Shown here piece by piece: positions 1-15,000 of a stretch of DNA of 44,178 bases. This stretch comes from Candidatus Pacearchaeota archaeon. GTDB lineage: Archaea; Nanobdellota; Nanobdellia; Pacearchaeales; GW2011-AR1. The translations under genes and the position numbers were made by a program. The stretch spans positions 1 through 44,178 of the forward strand of contig JAGLQO010000007.1 in NCBI GenBank assembly GCA_023136775.1, in the 5' to 3' direction. Position 1 is the first letter of the stretch. Each line of letters starts with the position of its first letter. The notes below the pieces were generated by a model. It saw only the letters and a program-made list of their open reading frames with translations. It was not told the origin of the DNA and did not search any database.

Positions 1-2
1 AA

Positions 3-3000
3 TATGATGCTACTGATGTTATTGATTTCAGATGGAATGTAACTGGCGACGCTGGTGAGAATGTTTTAGGGACTTCTAATATTGTTGAGATTATAGATTC
101 TGTTGGAACTAGTACAACTATTTGTAGTGGCGGAACTGTCAACGACGAAGGAAATGGCTGGTATAACTGTAGTTATGTTGTTCCATTTGATTTGAATTTG
201 GATAATTATGATGTGAGAATTAATTCGTCAAAACAATATTATTACAATGCAAGTAATTTATTTTTAGATGAGTTCGAGGTTTTGACTAGTCCACCAGTCT
301 TGACTGGAATAAGTTTTGCGAATGAAGATGACGGCGGCTGGGGTGAGGCTTGGAATTTTTCTATTAATATGACGGACCCTAATGCTGAGAATGTTAACGT
401 AACGCTTTATTTTTCGACAGATAATACCAGTTGGATTTTACAGAATTCAACTAGCCTTGTTTGTCCTTGCATAGATTCTGGAATTGTTTTCAATAGAAGT
501 TGGAATGAAACATATATCGGAACTTCGTATTTTCAATTCAGAGCCGACGATGGTAATTTAGGAGAAGATAATTCTTCGACTTCGGTTAGTGTTTTGAAAG
601 ATGATGTATCTTCTACGGTTAGTGCTGGCGCTGGCGTTAATCTTGATAGAGATGGAACTGCTTCAACTTCTTTAGAGGTTACAATAAATGATACTGATAA
701 GTCTTTGCCTGTTCTTGATGGGACAAACTGTTCGATTTGGACTACAAAAGATGGATCTAATTTTGATACAAGATATGACTCGGTAACGTCAGGAAATGTA
801 TGTAGTTATAGTTTTGATCCTGATAGTAGTTATGCAGTCGGTTCACAAAATTTCAAAGGTGGAGTTTTTGAGGACACGCGGTACAATGACGAGAATTCTA
901 GTATACAAAGTCTAACCTTGTTTGGGGATTTGTTGGCGACTTTGAAAGCACCTACGGGAACTGAGACATATGAAATTGATGAGGTTGTGAATTTGAGGTG
1001 GAATATAACTGATGATTCAACTTCGATGGTTAATGGAGTTGTGAATTCAGTAGAAGTTATTTCTAGTCTTGGAGTTGTTTTGAATGCTTGTAATTTTGGT
1101 CAGATAACCGACGAGGGTAATGGTTGGTATAATTGTATGTGGACGGTTCCTTTGGTAATAATACTCGGTGATTACGATGTGAGAATTAATTCGTCAAAAC
1201 AATATTACTATAATAATTCAGATTTATTTTTAGATGAGTTTGAGGTTTTGACTACAGCACCTGTTTTGAGTGAAATAAATTCTACATTTGAAGATGACGG
1301 CGGATGGGGTGAGGCTTGGAGTTATTCAGTGAAAGTGACCGATCCGAATACTCAATTTGTTGATGTTGATATGTATTTTTCAACGAATAATATTGATTGG
1401 ATACTGCAAGAGTATACGACTATTTCTTGTCCTTGCGTGGATACCCCAGTTAGTTTTGACAGAGATCCTGGTTGGAACGAAACATATATCGGAACTTCTT
1501 ATTTCCAATTCAGAGCTGATGATCAATATTCAGGACTGACAAGTCTCAGTACTTCGGTGACAGTAGATAAAGATGATGTTCAGTTAGAATATTTTTCAGG
1601 AAATAATTCGGATATTAATCGAAGCATGAGTGCCGATTTAGAAGTGAGACTTTTTGATCTAGACAGGGAAGTTTATGTGAGTGGAGAGAGTGTTGATTTT
1701 TGGGGATATTATGATTCTGGTTGGAATGACTTAGGAAGCGATATCGGTGACGTGAATGGTAATTCTAATGTAACTTGGGTGACAGATTGTACGGTGGATG
1801 TTGGATGGAGAGATTGGAAAGCTAATATTACAAATGCAAATTATAATGATGAAGAGAGTTTGGAATTTAATATTATTGTTAGAGATTATTTGAATGTGAC
1901 ATTAGACCTAAATAAGACGATGGATGTTCATTATGACGAAGTTGTTCGGGCCTTTGGAAATGTTTACGACTGTTTCGGTTGGGTGGCAGATGCTGACTTG
2001 GAGATAAAAGTTAGTTATCCGAATGGAACTGAGACTGCGTTTGTAAATTTAAGTAAGAGTAATTTAAGTGGGGATTATGTTGGAGATATCATTGGAGGCT
2101 GGGTACCGAATGGAACGTATAGTGTTGATTTGGTTGCTAGTGGTGAGTATTTTTTTGATAATATTAATCAAACTTTTTTTGAATATGTTAATCCCACTCC
2201 TACGGTGAATCTTGTTGAGACTTATTTGGATGGTGTCCAGGAGACACAGTTCTTGTTTGGTGAAGTTGTAACGATTAGGGCTAATGTAACGGATCCCGAA
2301 GATAATCTTGACGAGGCTAGAGTGACTGTGACTGCTCCGAGTTGGACGCCATTTGATGACGTATTGATGAGTTGCGTTACGCCTTTTGCTGGAGGTTGTA
2401 TTTATGAATTTAATGTTACAGCAGCGTTTGTTACTGAATCTGGAGGTTGGAATATTAGTGTGGACGGCTATGATTTGACTGGATTTTCGAATAATGGGAA
2501 GACTAATTTTAGTGTTTCTCAGTCTCCGGCGTTGACATCTGAATCTATAGTGCCTTTAAGTGCTGGTTGGGGTGAAACTTTCACATTTAATTTTCAGGTT
2601 AGGGAGCCAGATCAAGAATTGGTTTCAGTGATTTTGTGGGAGAGTGTTGATGGTATTAGTTGGGAAAAAGCTATTGCTCAAAACTATACGCCGACTAGTG
2701 GTGGATATTTTGTTAAAAACTTTTATATTAATTCTACAAATTGTTCTGTTACAAGCGAGCATGCTGTTGGAGATTTTTATTGTAATCCTCATAATAAAAG
2801 TTTGGTTGGGACGCGGTATTGGAAGTTGAATGTTACGGACTTTAATCGTGGCGCTGATGAAAGTGAGGTGGGGAATTATAATATTGAGAAGGATAATGTG
2901 ACATCTGAGTACTTATCTGGCGACGGGGTTGTCTTGAATAGGAATAGTGAAACTGTTGAGTTAGGTGTTAAGATTAAGGATGATGATAGAGAAGTTTATG

Positions 3001-6000
3001 TTGAGAGCAATGTTAGCGGTGCTTTTTATGACGATGTTTCGCAGTATTTGAATGTGACGGACTCTAATGGGGAATTGAGATATACTCTTGCTCCAGATTG
3101 TTCTTATAGTGTTGGCTCGCACAATTGGGTTGGTGGAACTTATGGGGACGCTGCTTATGAGGATAAAAATTCTAGTTCGAAGTCTTTTAGTGTGACTGGT
3201 TGGTTAAGGGATTCTTTAGTGCAGCCTAGCGGAGGAAGTTTTAATGTTAGTGAGAATGTTTTATTGAGAAGTAATTTGACATCGGAATGTGGCGACGTTG
3301 TTTCTGGAGCGACGGTAGAGTTGGAGGTTTTGGATTCGAATAATAATTCTTATATTTGTAGTGTTGTGAATGACGAGGGTAGTGGGTATTATAATTGTAG
3401 TTGGGATTCTTCTGTTGTGGATGAGGGGACTTATAGTATTAGAATAAATTCTAGTGCGACGAACTACAATGTCAATTCGACTTACTATAAGGATGTCCTT
3501 TTCTTGAATAACCAAGATCCTACAGTGGTCGGATTGGTAAGTTTTCCTTTGTATGGCGGTTGGGGTGAACGATTTGATTATTCGGTGAATATTAGTGATA
3601 TTGAGAATGACGATGTGACCTGTACTTTATGGGTTAATACGACTGGTGTGTGGACTAAAAAGAATAGTATGACTTCGACGGCTCCTTATATGTGTGAGTT
3701 GTCAGTGGACGATTATACGTCGTCTGATATTGGATTGTACTTTTACAAATTTCAGTTGAATGATAGTTTTAATGAAGTAAATACTAGTGATCAGTTGGGG
3801 ATTCTTGTTAATGGAACGATTGAGGAGGATGATGTTAGAGTTGAGCATTTGATTGGAGACAATTCAGCTGTTTCTAGGGTTGGGACTAATGTTAGTACAC
3901 TTGGGGTTCGACTTCAGGATTTAGATAGGGAGGTTTATGTGAGTGGAGAAGATATTGATTTGTGGGTTTACTATAATAGCGTTTGGAATAATATTAACAG
4001 AAGTGTTACTGATGTGGATGGAAATGTGACTTATGATTGGAATCCTGGTTGTGATGTCGAGGTTGGATCGCATAATTGGAAGGGAAATTATTCTGGTACA
4101 TTTGAATATAAGGCAGATGAATCTTCGGAATTTGCGACGGTGGTTAATGGGGCACTTGGCATTGATATTGATTATCCAGTGAATGCGATTTTCCATAAGA
4201 ACGATGTTGTGACTTTGAACTCGACTGTAATTTATGATTGTGCGGATAGTGGGGCGAGTGTTTCTTGGGAACTTGATTCTGTTGATATTGCCTCGGGCGA
4301 AAAAACTAGTTGGCAAATTCCTACGGATTATAGTTTGGGTCCTCATACTTTGAATGTTTCGACGAACAAGTCTTATTATACTTCGGCTTCAAATTCTACT
4401 AGTTTTGAAGTTTGGGGATATAGTGAGGTTAATATGAGTTATCCTATTGATGGAATGAGTCACATTAGGGGGGAATTGGAAATTAGTTGTTCTGTGAATG
4501 ATAGCTTTGGGGGTGGAATTAATAATTATCCTGTTGAATTTATTGTTGATGATGAAAGTGTGTTTAATGGTACAACGGATGCGAATGGGATATTTAATTA
4601 TACTTGGAATAGTTCGACGACTAGTCCTGGGTATCATGAGGTTAAGTGTAGGATTCGGAATAATGACAGTCTGTATTATAATGCGAGTGTTGTTGATTCA
4701 TATGTTGATATTCTTGTGACGGGGGGATTAGATGCAGATGTTACTTTAGACCCTAGTGTTCCTGGTCCTTTGACTAGGGTTAGTGGGGGAACTTCGTCGT
4801 CGGTTGTTAATTGGAGCGTCACAAATGTTAGAGATGAGAATGATTTGGCAGTTGCGGGTGTTATTGTTGAGGTTTATTGGAAAGAAATCTTAATCGGAAA
4901 TACGCTTAGTGGATCTTATAATATACCTGATGATAATCCTTTAGATGCAGTGGATGATATTATTTCTATTAATTTATCGAAAGTGGATTATAGTAATTTT
5001 TCCTTTAGTTCGTTAGACTATAATGTGAATGGCGTTATTTCTTCTGTGGATTCTGTTGCGACTTGGACTCCGTCGGGTGATTATATTGATAATTATATTG
5101 GAGGTCCCGAGGGGGGTCCTGATGTTGAGGTTTCGTATGTGATTAATGATAGTAATGATAATATTTTGGTTGAGGGGGTGGATTATTCGATTTTGAAGAC
5201 TGGGGATCATAATGCAACGACAAACGCGGCTGGGACTAGTATTTTGCCTGGGGTGACTTTTAGTGGGATGGGGGATTATGAGGGAGAGTTTTCTTTTAAT
5301 AAGAGTTATTTGATTTATGGATATTTGGTTGAGATTAGTGATGTTGATTGGGAGCCAGCTGGAACTTGTCTTGATAATTTTGCTCCTACGACTGTTGCTT
5401 GTGGTTCTTCTGGATTGCAGCCTGCTGTTGATTATGGGGATGGGAGTTTAGTTGTAATTGATAATTTAGGGAATATTGTGAATAAGGCGAATTATTCGGA
5501 ACCGAGTGGAGGAGATAGTAATGAGAATGCTAGTTTGAAACTTGGGGACTGGAATCCATTGGATAATGTTGCTGGCGATTTTATTAACGCGACTATTTTG
5601 GTGACTAGTGGACTTGACGCGGGAACTGGAGGATTTTGGCATGGAGAAGTTAATTTAACGAAGGAGTTTACTGTTTGGGATAGATCGTATATTCAGCCGA
5701 TGAGTCCTCCTAATGGTGAAGATGTTTATAGGTCAACTTGTGATTCTCCAGATAATTTGACACTTAGAATTTATCTTGAGGACGATTTGATTTCGCCACA
5801 GCCTGCGATGGGAGCTACGGTTATTTTTTATACTTCGTCTGGAAATTGTACTGTTGTTGATAATGGAGACGGAAATTATGATTGTACGATTAATCCAGAG
5901 GACACGATTACTCCCGGGAGTTATACGTGGGATGCTGAGGCTTTAGAGATTGCTCCATATCATGGGTCGAACAATTTTTCTGATAGCTGGGGTTTGCAAG

Positions 6001-9000
6001 CTATTGATGTTATGGGATGTTTGAACGCCACGGTCCTTTCTCCTCCTAATCAGTCTGGTTTTACTAATTATGATAATATAAGTATTCAGTTTAATTTGAC
6101 TGATGAATTAGGGAATTCGATTGATGTTGCTAGTGTAACGGCTGATGTTGTTAGGCACGATACAACGCATGCTTTCCCGACGATGAATTATAATATTAGT
6201 TCTAATATTTGGGATGGTATTTATTCGGTTTTGGGAACTGACCCAGAGGGTAATTGGGGAGTTACTTTGGGTGCAACTAAGAATTTTTATAGAGCGGTTT
6301 CTTTGGATAAGGTTTATTTCAATATTGCTGGAATTTTAACTGTTATGGATGTTTCTAGTCAAGCACGAGTTGATAGGGGCGGAGATTGGGGCTATGGTGA
6401 AAACGCAATGCTCAGCGCAACTATTAATGTTAGTGGAGGTCCTGCTGATAATGTGACGGTTTACTTTTTTGTTAATGGTACGAATGTTGGAGTAAATACG
6501 ACGAACTCTAGTGGGGTTGCGATTTATTATTGGAATCCAAATGATGCTTGGAGTGTTGGAACTTATTTCGCGAATGTAACAACTCATTCTTTGTACTCGT
6601 TGAATTATTCTGGGGGTAATGCTCCAGTTGATTTATATGGTCGACTTTTAGTTTCTGGGGTTGAATCGGGCGGATCAGTTGATAGACAGTTTGATAATGG
6701 GCATGGAACGGTTCTTGATATGAATGCGACGGTTATTGATGATTTGGGAGCTGCTATTGATAATGCTATGCTGGAATTTTATGTTGATTTAGTTGGACAA
6801 GTTGATAGTGATTTTGGAGGTGTTGGAGGATTTTATGAAGGAACTTGGGATCCTGCAGGTGCTTTGGCGGTTGGGGCGTATGATGTTTATGCGAATGCTC
6901 GAGATGTTGCTTATTATCATAATTATACAGATTTAATTGTGAATTCTAGTAGTGATGTTTATGGTGCGTTGGTTCCTTCTTTGAGTTTGAATAGGTATGA
7001 TGTTTATAGGAACGATTCGTTTGTGCCGAGTGACGCGATTCTTATTGCGAGTGTTGTAGATGAAAATGGTGCTGATGTTGGCTTTGTGAATTTTGATTTT
7101 ACTGTTGATGATACTAATAATTCTGGGACTAGTGATGCAGCGGGTAAGTTGAATTGGACGTATAATCCGGAGGACACTAAAACGCCTAATAATTATTCTG
7201 CTTATTTGAATTCGAGTAAGGCTTATTATTGGAATGGTTCGGCTACGAATAATTTGATTATTCGAGGTGTGTTGGTTCCAAATATTACGCTGCCTTTGAA
7301 TTATACTAAATTTTATCGAGGAAATGACATTGATTTTGAGTCGATTTTGATGGACGAAAATGGATTGGGTGTTGTTGCGGATTCTTATGATTGGGAGTTC
7401 GTTCAAAATGCTGAGAACTTAGGCGCTTTGCAGAATGTAACTTGGAATATTCCAGTTAATTATGGAATTGGAGATTATGATGCAAATTTGAGTGTTGATA
7501 AACAGTATTATGATAGTGGTTTTGATTTGCTTAGTTTGAGGGTTTTCGGAGGGAGTGTTGTTGAGTTGGTCCTTGAGCCAAGTATTGTTTATAGGGGGAA
7601 TACTGCAGTATACCAGGCTAATGTTCGAGATACAAATGGAACTAATTTAGAAGGGTATAATTGTTCTTGGTTAGTTGATGATTTATTTCTTGGTTGGAGT
7701 TTGACTAATGGTACGGGGATTTGTTCTTATAGTTTTGATCCGATTTGTTCTTATCTTGTTGGGTCTCACGATGTGAATGTAAGTATAGGATCGTCTAGCG
7801 GTTCTTATTATGATACGATTATTGATAATGATAATTCAAGTATTGCGATTTGGGATGTTTTGGATTTGAATATTAGTTTACCTTTGGAAGGTGCTGCACA
7901 TCACAGAACTGATGCGGTTAATGTTAATTCTGTTGTTGGGGATTCTTGTTCAATTCCTCCAACGGATTCTTATGCTGTTAATTGGACTAATGAGACTAAT
8001 GTTAGTTTTGCTTTAACTCAAGGAGGAATCTTTAATGTTCCTGCAACTAGAGATTTGGGACTTGGAAATATTAAAGCTGAAGTTACTGGGAATTATTATG
8101 ATAGTGATTTGGATTTGGTGAATTTGTATACTTATGGTTGGAGTAGAATTGATAATATTTCAATTGCTTCTGGTGCGCATTTGAAGGGAGAGCAGTTGGA
8201 GTTTAATTGCACTGTAACTGATTATAATACTACTCTTCCGATTTTTAGTTATCCAGTTGAGTTTTTGGAAGGTGGTATTTCTCGGTTTAATACTACTACT
8301 GACGTGAACGGTGTTGCGGGTTGGACATGGGATACAACGACAGAGGAGCCTTCGACATATAATATTGAATGTAAAATTAGAGATAACGCAACGCTATATT
8401 ATAATATATCAGATGTTTGGAATCAGAGTTCGGATATTGAGATTGAATCAAAGCTTGGTATAATGGAGTTGGTGGTTGATAATTATACACTTTATAGGAA
8501 AGATAGTGAAGGTGTTTTTGCGACTAACTTTACTATGAGAATTAGTGAGTCTGCACTTGGTCCTTTAGAAAATGCGATTGCTCATGTTTATACTCCTGAT
8601 GGTGAGTTGAATTGCACATCGAATGCACAAGGTTATTGTAGCGTTATTTGGAATCCGAGCGAGACCCTTCCTCCGGAGAATTATACTATAGATATTAATG
8701 CGACTTTGGCTAGTTATGATCCGTCGGATACTTCGCAGGTTTTTATTATTGTTCGTGGAAGACTTGCTTTAAGTCCAACTTCCCCTACGTCTGGAACTTA
8801 TCACAAGGGAGATAATTTAGATTTAACTTGGACGGTGGTTGATGAAAATAATAATCAAGTTGGACTCGCTCCTGTAATTAATTGGTATAATAATTTATTT
8901 GAGAATGTTGCGGGGGCATCGGGTTGGACAAATTCAATTGTTTGGCAGATACCTTTGAATTATAAGCTTGGTCCTGATACGTTATATGCAAATGCTAGTC

Positions 9001-12000
9001 GAGCTTGGTTTGATACTAATTTGTTTAGTGTTGATACTTTGGTTTATGGATATTCGGAGGTTGATTTAATTGAGCCAAGTTTAGCTGTTTATGATTATGG
9101 CGAAACTCGTGAAATTATTTGTCAGGTAAATGATTCAAATATGACTACGGGGATTGAGAATTATAGCGTTGATTTTTATTATGATTCAAATTATATTGGT
9201 ACTAATATTACAAATGCAACTGGATATGCTGTTCATGATTGGAATCCTGTAACTTTAGATAATTATAGTATTAGATGTTTGATTACCGACGACGACGTTC
9301 TTTATTATAATGATTCTATATCTGAGGATTCTAATTTGATTCAAATACTTGACACAACTCTTCCTGTAATTGAGAGTAGAACCATAATTCCAACTGTTCT
9401 TGAAACACATCAAGATACTGTATTTGCGATGAATGTGACGGATGATATTAATGTGAGTCATGTGTGGGTTGAAATTTTAAAGCCAGATTTATCTAATATT
9501 AATATTAGTTTGAATGAGGTTGTTAGTTCAAGGTATACCATTGACCAAGGTTATCCTCTTATTTATGGGAGAAATTATAATGTTAGTTATTCTCCTGATC
9601 TTGGTGGATTTTATAATTTGACTTTCAAAGTTAATGATACTTCTGGAAATGTTCAGTTCAGTTCAGTTTTACAATTCGAGGCTATTGCTTTGACAGATGT
9701 TGAAACGCTTCTTCTTCCTGGAACAGTTTCAGTAGAAGATATTTCTCAAATTTCAAACTCTACGTTTGCAATGAATGTAACTTGTACAAATATTGGAAGG
9801 GTGACTGCTTATGATTCAGGAATTGAAATTGGATTGCCAGTTAATTGGGTTGAGAACTTGGGATTCCCTCAGAGTTGTGGAGATGTGCTAAGTGGAGATA
9901 ATTGTATTAGAAGTTTTAATGTGACTGTTCCGGAAAAAGAAATCCCGGGATTCTTTGATGTTTTGGTTAATTGTACTTGGACAAATCCAGATTTGACAGA
10001 TAGCTTTAGAGCTGACAATACGACGGTAACTGTAACTAGTAATGCGATTTTAGAGTTGGAAGAAAATTTGATTAGTGCGATGGTAACTCATAATACTGCG
10101 AATACTACTACGTTCGCGATTAATTCTACGGGTAATGATGATTTGAATAATATTACATTTAATTGTTCAAGTGGAGTTGTTTGTTCAGACTTTGTTGTTG
10201 ATTATGATTTTAATAATATAGATATGATTCCTGGGGAAAATAAAATAATTACTGTTACTGTTGGAGTTCCTCTTGGATATAATCCTGGAATTTATTATGG
10301 TGAAATTTTTGCAAATGCAACAGATACTATTTGTTATTTTGATTACTGCTATAATAATTTAACTTTAGAAGTAGTTGTTCCAATTACAAAGACTTGGGAG
10401 CGAGATATATCGAGTGTGGTAGACAGGGCGGTATTTGTAAATACAACAGGATATCATTCTAATATTACAATAAATAATACTGGAAATGTTCCATTGGTTT
10501 TCAATATGAGTTCACATGACGGAGTTTCTGATTTACTTCAGTTTGAAAATTCTGTTGGTGTTCCTAAACAATCAACTAGAATTTTGACGGTTGACTATGA
10601 TATTCCTTTGACTAAATTTCCAGCTACGTATACTGGTAATTTTAAGATAACACCTGAAGTTGTTACAGTCCCAAATCAGCTTAATACAAGTATGAGTTTC
10701 ACGGTTAGTGATAATGTGAAGCCAATTATTCATGAATTCACTATCGTTACTCCATCTACTCCAACTATTGCCGATATGAATTTTGAGACTGTGGTTTTTG
10801 AAGCAAATGTGACAGACAATATTGGACTTTCAAATGTTTGGGTTTGTGATGATTTTGGAACAAATATGGAATTCGCTGGAGGATTTGGTGGTTGTGAAGT
10901 TATGGCAGATATTGGAAATAATATTTTCCAATACAATCATACACATGCTGTGCCTGGAGAACATATTGTTTATATTTTCGCTAGAGATAATTATGGAAAT
11001 CAATTATTTTCTAATATTGATAGCTATAGAATTATCCCAGATACCGACGGTGAGGTTTTGGTTGCTCCAGAATTTATAGAAATTACTAATGTAACTTATT
11101 TTGATAATTCAACATTTAATTTGGAAATTGATTTTAATAATTTATTGGAAGGTGGAGCTTACGTAACTAATATTTCTATGGTTTTACCTAATGTGAATTT
11201 TTCATCGAATAGTTTGTTTGAAGAGTGTGGAAAGGTTGAGGAATTTAATGTTAGCGGAGAATGCGTAAGGAACTTTTTGATTACGGCTATAACAAAAGTT
11301 CCTGCTGGTAATTATGATGTGGATGTGGCAGTTGATTGGGTGAATGCAAATGGAATATTGGAGCAGGCGATTAATACTACAACTATTAAGATAACTGACA
11401 AAACTTGGAGTATAAGACCATTAGAAATTACAAAGACGATTTTTAATAATATTAGTGGAGAATACGGACAAATAAATATTACTAACGACGGTGAAATCGA
11501 TATTTTCCTAGATATTGGAAAGGCTGGAAATGGAAGTTCTTTGATTTCATTTTCAAATAACACAATTAATTTGAGTGTTGGGGAGAGTTATAATTTAACG
11601 GTATACTACGATGTTCCGATTGGTAAGGCGATTGGAGATTATGAAGTTGATGTCATTATTAATAATTCGTTTTTTTATCCTCCTCAGAGAAATACTAGTT
11701 TGAAGATTTTGGTGGCTGATGATATTGACCCAGAGATTTGGAATCCAGTTTTATCTAAAGATTCATTGGAACCAAATTATGAGAACATTACGATTTCAAC
11801 TTTGGCTCAGGATAATGTAAATGTCAGTACTGTGTGGGCTGAAATTATTGCTCCAACTTATAGTGAAAATATAACTTTGGTATACGATAGTGGAGATTTG
11901 TTTGCTGGTAATTATTCTCCTAAGTTTGGCGGTGTTCATAATGTTACAATTTATGTAAATGACACTAGTGGTAATGAGGTGAATATTGATGCAGGAAATT

Positions 12001-15000
12001 TCTTAGTTAATGCTACAACGACGGCAGATGTTATAACTTTACCAGAATCCCATATTGTTTCTGGATTAGTATACGGACAAGCTTATTCATTTGTTGTTAA
12101 TGCTAGTTTTAGAAATTTGGGAGATTCAACTCTTCGGGATGCGAAAATAACTGTGACTCCAGAATATGCCAATGCATGGAATACTTCAAATTTCACTTTG
12201 AATTGTGGTAATGTTGCTCCTGGACAAATTTGCTTTAAGAACTTTACAATTTATTTACCTGATGGAGCGTCGCCAGGTTCAAAGGATATTTTATTTAATG
12301 CTACTTGGAATAATTCAGATTATACTTTCAATTGGACTACAGATAGAATTGATGTATTGGTTGAGCCAAATCCAATTTTAGATATAACTGATGTTAATTT
12401 ATCTGGGGTAGTTGAACATGGGCAGTTAGATACAATTGGTAATTTTTCGATTAATTCACTTGGTAATACTTTCTTGACATCTCTTTTGTATTTTGCGAAT
12501 AATGGAACTATGCCGTCGTCGTGGGTAAGCTTTTTCCCAGCGTCCGGAGTACAAACTATTATTAGTGCTGGTGGTAGTTTATTAGTTGATGCTATTGTCT
12601 CGATTCCTTTGGGTCAAGACCCTGGTAGTTACAACACGACAATTAATGCAACTTCAAGTAACGGTGGAAGTGATATAATTAATATTGAAACAACTATTCC
12701 TATTGATACATCTTGGAATAGAACTCAAACAATAATTTCTCAAATTATTCCCCCTGGAGTTACAGGTAATTTTGCTATTGATATTACTAATTTAGGTAAT
12801 GTTAATATGACTTATGCTGTTAGTGGGGCTGGGGCTGGTACGGCATTAGTTTTGATTCCATCAAGTGTGACGGTTGAGAAGCAAGTAACGGATCAGTTAT
12901 TAATTCCGTATACCATTTCGCCAGATCAGACTGAGGGGATTTATACTTTTGATGTTACAATGGAGAATTCATCGGCAGTTCCAACTCAGTATATGACAAC
13001 GATAATAATGGACGTTAAAGATATCGGCCCAATAATTGCAAATGCAACGGTGGCTCCACCTCAGGTTGATATTAATTATGAATCAACAATAATTAGTGCT
13101 ACGATAACAGACAATGCATTTGTTCAAGATTCTTGGGTAGAAATTACTCTTCCTAATGAAACTGTTCAATCACTTTCTATGGTAAAGGATGGAGATTATT
13201 ATAGTGTTTCTTATGTACCTGATGAAATTGGATTTTATGATATTTTGTTATGGGCTGTTGATAATAAGGGACTCTTATCTAATTATTCACTTAATTTAAC
13301 TACTGTTGGTGCTACTAATTTAGCAATTACTCCAGAGGTTTCTAGTATTACATTTAGTGATATAACTCAGTTGGTGGGAGGTTCATTTATTTCAAATATA
13401 ACTTTAGATAATATTGGACTTGGTGGTGCGTATAGTACTATGGTTTATTTCACTCTTCCAAGTGGTTGGAGTGTTTTGCAAAATTTATCTTATGGATTAA
13501 TTAATGAGGGAGAAAATGCAACCCTTCCCGCTGAAATTTTCATAGCGGCTGCAACAGCCCCTGGAAATTACTTGGTTGAACCTTTCGTAGAATGGTTAAA
13601 TCCTAATGGAAGTGTTGATCAAGAGACTAGTTTAATTCAGGTAATTGTAGAATCTAATCCGTTGTTTGAAATAGTCGAGCCAGTTCAAACGGCTACAATA
13701 GAACATGGAAAAATAGCATCAGTTAATTTTACTATTCAGTCAACTGGTAACGACGCTGTTCGAGGAATTGACTTTAGTTGTGCTGCTGGTGACTGTAGTG
13801 ATTTTAATGTAACATTTGCTCCAAAAACAATCTCTAGACTTGATGCGGGATTTCAAACTATATTAGAGGTTGGTGTTGAAGTTCCATTACAAAAGAGTCC
13901 AGGGGGTTATAGTTTGGTTTTGAGAGCTAATTCCACAGAAATGGAAGACGAGTCAGATATTTTGGTGACTGTTCCAACTAATATGGATTGGAATGCGACG
14001 CCTTGGAGTTTCCCACAAGAAAGAGTTGGAACAGCTAGTAAATTTGATCTTGGAACGATTGATGTAGAAAGTTTGGCGAATGTTCCTGTAGATTTTACTG
14101 TAGAAATTAGAGATACAGATAATTGGAGTTTAGTTGATTGGGTTGATGTTAGTGCTGATTTCTTTACGGTGCAACCGGGAGAAATTTATCCTTTGGAAAT
14201 TAATTATACGGCTCCGGCAGTTGGTGGAGAATATAATGTTACTGTTAATTTATTTAATCCGATAGCCAGTCCTAATGCGATTAATGTTACACTTAGCTTT
14301 TACGTTAGAGAATTTAATGTCGATATTATTATTCCAACAAATGATACCCCAGTTTTGGATGTTTTAGCAAATGATACAATAGTTTCTGTTGTGAATGTTA
14401 GTTTTGATGGTAGTCCGTTGAGTGATAATTTGACCTTTAGTGCTTATGTCGAGGGACTTGCTTGTGCTATAAATAATTTTAGTTTGATGAATGCTGGAAT
14501 ATGGTTCTTTAATTGTTCTCTTCCAAATGCGACTGATGCTTTGAGTCATGACTTTGTTGTGGAGGCATATTACTCAACAATTGATACGTCAACTTTTGAT
14601 ACTGAATATGAAACTTTGGTATACCGTGATATTAGTGCGCCAACTTTGGATTTTATTTTAGCTCCAGCGATTAAGCAGGGTGGGAATACAACTGTTTTAA
14701 TTAATATTAGTGATAATGTTATTGTGGAAGAGGCGTGGGTAATTTTGGTTGAGCCTAATGGAAATTCTACAAATTATACTTTAGAAAATATAACAAGTAA
14801 TTTGACGTCGGCTACATGGTCTGTAAATTTTTCAAATTTGACTTTGCTTGGTGATTATGAGATGATTGTTTATGCAAACGATTCAACTGGAAATTTAATG
14901 AAAGATTCGGGATGGTTTGATGTGTATACTGGAACTGTAATCTTTGGAGGTATTTTTAGTGATGCTGTTGGAGTGACTCATGAGGGAGATATTGATATGT

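Noticed and set aside
192-194. Methionine at 192 as the start of the giant gene
   Set aside because: The same frame is open and protein-like back to base 3 and contains the same repeat pattern, so the true start lies outside the window.
3921-4346. Minus-strand frames inside the giant gene (also near 6933-7406 and 3261-3515)
   Set aside because: Their Ile/Arg/Thr/Asn-rich, repetitive composition is that of reverse-frame shadows of the repeats, with no domain or start signal.
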